From JBFIHZ01 sp041601535 (GTDB lineage: Bacteria > Pseudomonadota > Gammaproteobacteria > Xanthomonadales > SZUA-36): 7,337 nt of DNA. Positions within the stretch are counted from its first letter, which is position 1; the number at the start of each line of letters is the position of its first letter. The stretch lies in the NCBI GenBank assembly GCA_041601535.1, contig JBFIHZ010000202.1, positions 1 through 7,337 of the forward strand, given 5' to 3'. Shown piece by piece: positions 5,489-7,337 of this stretch. The notes under the pieces are model-generated. The model was not told the DNA's origin, searched no databases, and saw nothing but the letters and a program-made list of their open reading frames with translations. A program made the translations under genes and the position numbers.

Positions 5489-6223
5489 TCAGGCACCGGT
5501 GTTGCGCGCGACAAAACCGAATTGCACCAGGTTGTGTGCATTATCCACCAGTTCACGGTTGCCGCCAATTACTGCCGCGGTACCGTTGGGCACCTGCACA
5601 AACTGACCCTGCATGCCGTCCAGGCTGAGCCACTGGCCATCTTTTGCCGTGGTGCCGGGGATGAAAATCACCGTGACCGGGCCGTCTGGCGTGTTCAGCA
5701 CCAGGTGCGCCCCGACCCCATCGGGTGTCGGGCAGAACTGGATCAGGCCGACCTGCCGCGCGATTTCGGGGGTGAGTTCGACATCAAAACGGGCCAGTAT
5801 GGCCTCGATATTGCTGGCTGTCTGGCCTGCGCCCTGTGCCACCAGCCGTTCGCCGTCATGCGAGTAGTGCATGGCGACATATTGTTCCAGCGAGGTGGGC
5901 TGCGGGCCGGAACGCCACAGGCTGCCAGCAACCACCACGGCCAGCAGCACGCTGGCGGCCATGGCATAGGCGAACCACCGGGGCCGCGAACGGGACGTTT
6001 CACCGGTTGCGCCCGCATCACTGGCCAGTGCCTGCAGCTCGGCCACCAGGTTGGGCGGTGGCGCGATATTTACAGCGCGTTGCAGGCGTTGTTCAAAACG
6101 GTCGGCTTCAGCGGCGGCCTGGGCAAACTCGGGAGACGATTCGCGCGCGCGCAGGAAGTCCGCATCCTTGCTGGAAGGATCCGCGCCCAACTGGCGAATA
6201 AAGTCAGAAAAGTTCATGGACAT
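5489..6223 (-). CDS. DUF3379-like membrane protein, putative anti-sigma partner
   Basis: This 244-residue protein has a cytoplasmic N-terminal region (about 1-80), one membrane segment (WFAYAMAASVLLAVVVAGSLW, 83-103) and a periplasmic C-terminal domain of about 140 residues. Opening elements such as QLGADPSSKDADFL resemble the DUF3379 family, commonly coded next to ECF sigma factors. The start overlaps the sigma gene by 20 bases, so translation is coupled and near-equal amounts are expected. Topology and position fit an anti-sigma factor, but the classic zinc anti-sigma HxxxCxxC motif is absent. ATGs at 6223 and 6217 are both possible; GGAG 9 bases before 6223 supports the first. The anti-sigma role is inferred from context. 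Confidence 0.78.
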   Translation of the reverse strand: MSMNFSDFIRQLGADPSSKDADFLRARESSPEFAQAAAEADRFEQRLQRAVNIAPPPNLVAELQALASDAGATGETSRSRPRWFAYAMAASVLLAVVVAGSLWRSGPQPTSLEQYVAMHYSHDGERLVAQGAGQTASNIEAILARFDVELTPEIARQVGLIQFCPTPDGVGAHLVLNTPDGPVTVIFIPGTTAKDGQWLSLDGMQGQFVQVPNGTAAVIGGNRELVDNAHNLVQFGFVARNTGA

Positions 6224-6731
6224 TCCCGGTAACTCCGTCTCTCTGTAAACGTTCTTTCAATTGCTCTCTGGCCCTGAACAGCTGGGTCATCACCGCGCTT
6301 TTGCTGATTTGCAGCAATTCGGCAATTTCCTCGCAGCTGTGCCCCATTACCACCTGTAACAACAGGGGCTCGCGATACTTGGGCGGTAGTTTGCTGATGT
6401 TTCTGCGCAATAACTGGATCTCGATGCGGTCATCGGGCTCCAGTTCGGTGTCCTCCGGCACTTCCACCGACTCAACGTCGGTGAATTTGGGCACTTTGCG
6501 CTCAAACGTGCGGGCGAATTCCCGGCGCAGGATGGTGATCAGCCAACTTTTTGCCGCCCCCTGATCATTCAGGCTGTCCAGCGCCTTCCAGGCGCGCAGA
6601 TAGGTTTCCTGAACCAGGTCCTTGGCCAGCGCATCGTTGCCGCATATCCACATGGCGTAACGGTACAAATCGGTGCCGTACGCGGCGGCCAGCTCGTTAA
6701 AGCGGGCCAAACGCTGGCCTTCACTGCTCAT
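6204..6731 (-). CDS. ECF-type RNA polymerase sigma factor
   Basis: This 175-residue sigma-70-family protein has only regions 2 and 4. Region 2 spans about residues 10-78: LYRYAMWICGN, the core-binding DLVQETYLRAWKAL (38-51), and SWLITILRREFARTF, which reads the -10 element. Region 4 spans about 107-162: LPPKYREPLLLQVVMGHSCEEIAELLQISKSAVMTQLFRAREQL, a normal helix-turn-helix. The acidic linker (84-103, VESVEVPEDTELEPDD) is typical of ECF factors. The gene overlaps the putative anti-sigma gene and heads a run of five minus-strand genes. No strong Shine-Dalgarno precedes the ATG, and a short hairpin occupies that position. Many ECF factors activate their own promoter, which would lie in 6732-6830. 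Confidence 0.93.
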   Translation of the reverse strand: MSSEGQRLARFNELAAAYGTDLYRYAMWICGNDALAKDLVQETYLRAWKALDSLNDQGAAKSWLITILRREFARTFERKVPKFTDVESVEVPEDTELEPDDRIEIQLLRRNISKLPPKYREPLLLQVVMGHSCEEIAELLQISKSAVMTQLFRAREQLKERLQRDGVTGNVHELF

Positions 6732-6733
6732 GA

Positions 6734-6745
6734 CCGGTTTTCCGG
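6734..6745 (-). promoter_or_regulatory. Short hairpin in the ribosome-binding position of the sigma gene
   Basis: On the minus strand CCGG, an AAAA loop and CCGG form a 4-bp stem (5 bp with a G-U pair) that ends 2 bases before the sigma ATG. The only purine-rich stretch usable as a Shine-Dalgarno site (GGAAAA) lies inside it. It could limit or regulate translation, but the stem is short. Confidence 0.35.
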
Positions 6746-6752
6746 CAATAAC

Positions 6753-6780
6753 ATTTCAAAATAATTCCTTGCAGGTTCAA
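6753..6780 (-). promoter_or_regulatory. Candidate promoter of the sigma-factor gene
   Basis: The minus strand reads TTGAAC (6780-6775), a 16-base spacer and TGAAAT (6758-6753), each hexamer matching 4 of 6 housekeeping consensus bases. The spacer and -10 are AT-rich against a GC-rich background. A start near 6746 would give a very short leader. An ECF-type promoter read by the encoded sigma factor is an alternative I cannot distinguish. Confidence 0.3.
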
Positions 6781-6790
6781 TACTTCGCCC

Positions 6791-6829
6791 CCATTCAGGG
6801 TGGTTCGGGCGGCCCTGGAGCCATTCAGG
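6791..6829. repeat. Direct repeat pair upstream of the sigma gene
   Basis: CCATTCAGG occurs exactly at 6791-6799 and 6821-6829, 30 bases start to start, about three helical turns. The pair lies just upstream of the sigma promoter candidate. This spacing suits two regulator subunits on the same face of the DNA. No regulator can be named. Confidence 0.45.
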
Positions 6830-6990
6830 CCCCTGTGGGTGAGCATCTGGCGGTAACTGAATTCCCAACTGCTACGTCTTAAGGGCAAAAGCAGGAAAAT
6901 TCAATGTCACCCTGTGTGTGATTGCGGAACCTGGAGAACCGTAAATTGACAGACATCTTATCTCTGCGGCCCCGGATTGACCAATTAGCC

Positions 6991-7013
6991 ATGTGACCGG
7001 ACGCAAATGTGAC
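6991..7013. repeat. Direct repeat pair ATGTGAC
   Basis: ATGTGAC occurs at 6991-6997 and 7007-7013, 16 bases start to start, about 90 bases upstream of the methyltransferase TATAAA. TGTGA resembles a CRP half-site, but the two copies are in the same direction, so it is not a CRP palindrome. Confidence 0.25.
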
Positions 7014-7095
7014 TTATGGCACTTAATCGAAACGGAGCAAAACCGCACTCTGGCGCTTGCTGCGGTCACGCCAAGGGCTTAACCTTGTCTGTTTG

Positions 7096-7101
7096 TATAA
7101 A
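7096..7101 (+). promoter_or_regulatory. Possible -10 box of the methyltransferase gene
   Basis: TATAAA preceded by TG matches 5 of 6 consensus -10 bases and lies 36 bases before the GTG start. No recognisable -35 hexamer sits 15-18 bases upstream, so any promoter here would rely on the TG element or an activator. Confidence 0.3.
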
Positions 7102-7118
7102 GGCCTGTCAATCGGGCC

Positions 7119-7123
7119 GGAGG
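7119..7123 (+). promoter_or_regulatory. Ribosome binding site deciding the methyltransferase start
   Basis: GGAGG lies 8 bases before GTG 7132 but 14 bases before ATG 7138. The normal spacing favours the GTG start, which adds two residues (M-N) before MDFEQARF. Confidence 0.7.
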
Positions 7124-7131
7124 CACGTAAC

Positions 7132-7337
7132 GTGAACATGGATTTTGAACAGGCCCGTTTCAACATGGTGGAGCAGCAGGTGCGGCCGTGGGAAGTGCTT
7201 GATGCCAAGGTACTGGAGTTGCTCGAGACTGTTCATCGTGAGGACTTCGTGCCGGTGCGCTACCGCAAGCTGGCATTTGCCGATCTTGCCATTCCGCTGG
7301 AGCAGGGGCAAAGCATGATGTGTCCCAAGGTCGAGGG
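7132..7337 (+). CDS. Protein-L-isoaspartate O-methyltransferase family (5' part)
   Basis: The gene leaves the window at its right edge; 68 residues are visible, starting at GTG 7132. They read MNMDFEQARFNMVEQQVRPW, then EVLDAKVLELLETVHREDFVP, YRKLAFADLAIPLEQGQSMMCPKVE. This is the N-terminal cap of the PCMT family: the V-L-D..VLE...-REDFVP element, and the GQSMMCPKVE stretch at the position of the GQ(T/S)I-S/P substrate-site loop. The EQQ-RPW opening marks the gammaproteobacterial paralogue that I recall lying near rhodanese and tolC genes, rather than canonical pcm next to surE, so no symbol is given. The S-adenosylmethionine-binding domain lies outside the window. Canonical members repair damaged aspartyl residues; whether this paralogue does so is uncertain. 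Confidence 0.87.
   Translation, partial: MNMDFEQARFNMVEQQVRPWEVLDAKVLELLETVHREDFVPVRYRKLAFADLAIPLEQGQSMMCPKVE

Larger units (their letters stand above)
6732..7131. other. 400-base divergent intergenic region
   Basis: This is the only gene-free stretch over 300 bases, lying between the divergent sigma-factor and methyltransferase genes. It is less GC-rich than its flanks, especially at 6746-6780 and 6940-7030. It holds a sigma-side promoter candidate, two direct-repeat pairs and a methyltransferase-side TATAAA. A perfect TTGACA at 6946-6951 has no -10 at a normal distance. I see no convincing coding region; the small open frames lack ribosome binding sites and family features. A small RNA cannot be excluded. 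Confidence 0.7.

Noticed and set aside
5522..6232. Long open frame on the plus strand opposite the DUF3379-like gene
   Set aside because: It is a GC-driven shadow of the real gene. The product is rich in His, Gln, Arg and Gly with no family resemblance, and it has no ribosome binding site.
6946..6951. Perfect TTGACA as a -35 box
   Set aside because: The bases 16-18 downstream are GGCCCC-like, with no -10 box on the plus strand.
6991..7013. CRP site
   Set aside because: The two TGTGA elements are direct rather than inverted repeats, so the dimer site is missing.
6872..7069. Small minus-strand frame (65 codons) in the intergenic region
   Set aside because: It has no ribosome binding site and no family features, and it overlaps likely regulatory DNA.
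1..7337. Mobile element, CRISPR array, tRNA, rRNA or toxin-antitoxin pair
   Set aside because: Reading both strands showed no transposase, integrase, regularly spaced repeats, cloverleaf RNA or small toxin/antitoxin gene pair.

Overview
The window is GC-rich chromosomal DNA with tightly packed genes. The proteins (a BaeSR-like two-component pair, a DUF2333-type inner-membrane protein, an AmpD-like amidase, an ECF sigma factor with a DUF3379-like partner, and a PCMT-family methyltransferase of the type with an N-terminal EQQ-RPW motif) are typical of Gammaproteobacteria. I cannot name the genus. No mobile element, CRISPR array, tRNA, rRNA or phage gene is visible.

Layout. (1) Positions 1-1224, plus strand: the 3' end of a BaeS-like histidine kinase, then the complete BaeR-like response regulator. 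(2) Positions 1241-2992, minus strand: a likely three-gene unit, transcribed from a YkgJ-type cysteine-cluster protein through a MAPEG membrane protein to a hotdog-fold protein. (3) Positions 2993-3171: a divergent intergenic region with three TTGC/GCAA inverted repeats. (4) Positions 3172-3507, plus strand: a small secreted DUF2845 protein. (5) Positions 3538-6731, minus strand: five co-directional genes, in transcription order an ECF sigma factor, a membrane-anchored DUF3379-like putative anti-sigma or partner protein, a DUF2333 inner-membrane protein, a 63-residue lipoprotein, and an AmpD-like N-acetylmuramoyl-alanine amidase. (6) Positions 6732-7131: a 400-base divergent regulatory region with direct repeats and a candidate sigma-gene promoter. 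(7) From 7132, plus strand: the start of a protein-L-isoaspartate O-methyltransferase-family gene that leaves the window.

How it may work together. Two signal-transduction modules flank the window: BaeSR (envelope stress) and the ECF sigma/membrane partner pair. The genes downstream of the sigma pair are all predicted to act at the membrane, the lipoprotein layer or on peptidoglycan. A sigma-controlled envelope locus is therefore a reasonable but unproven inference. Compound hairpins overlap the stop codons at three gene ends (near 1228-1265, 3505-3540 and 4117-4147), which suggests compact transcription-termination or mRNA 3'-end structures built partly from coding sequence.

Nothing here is clearly a new defence or mobile system. 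The least described items are the tiny lipoprotein built around a CHK...AHLxHGDxxGxC motif, and the ECF/DUF3379/DUF2333 arrangement.
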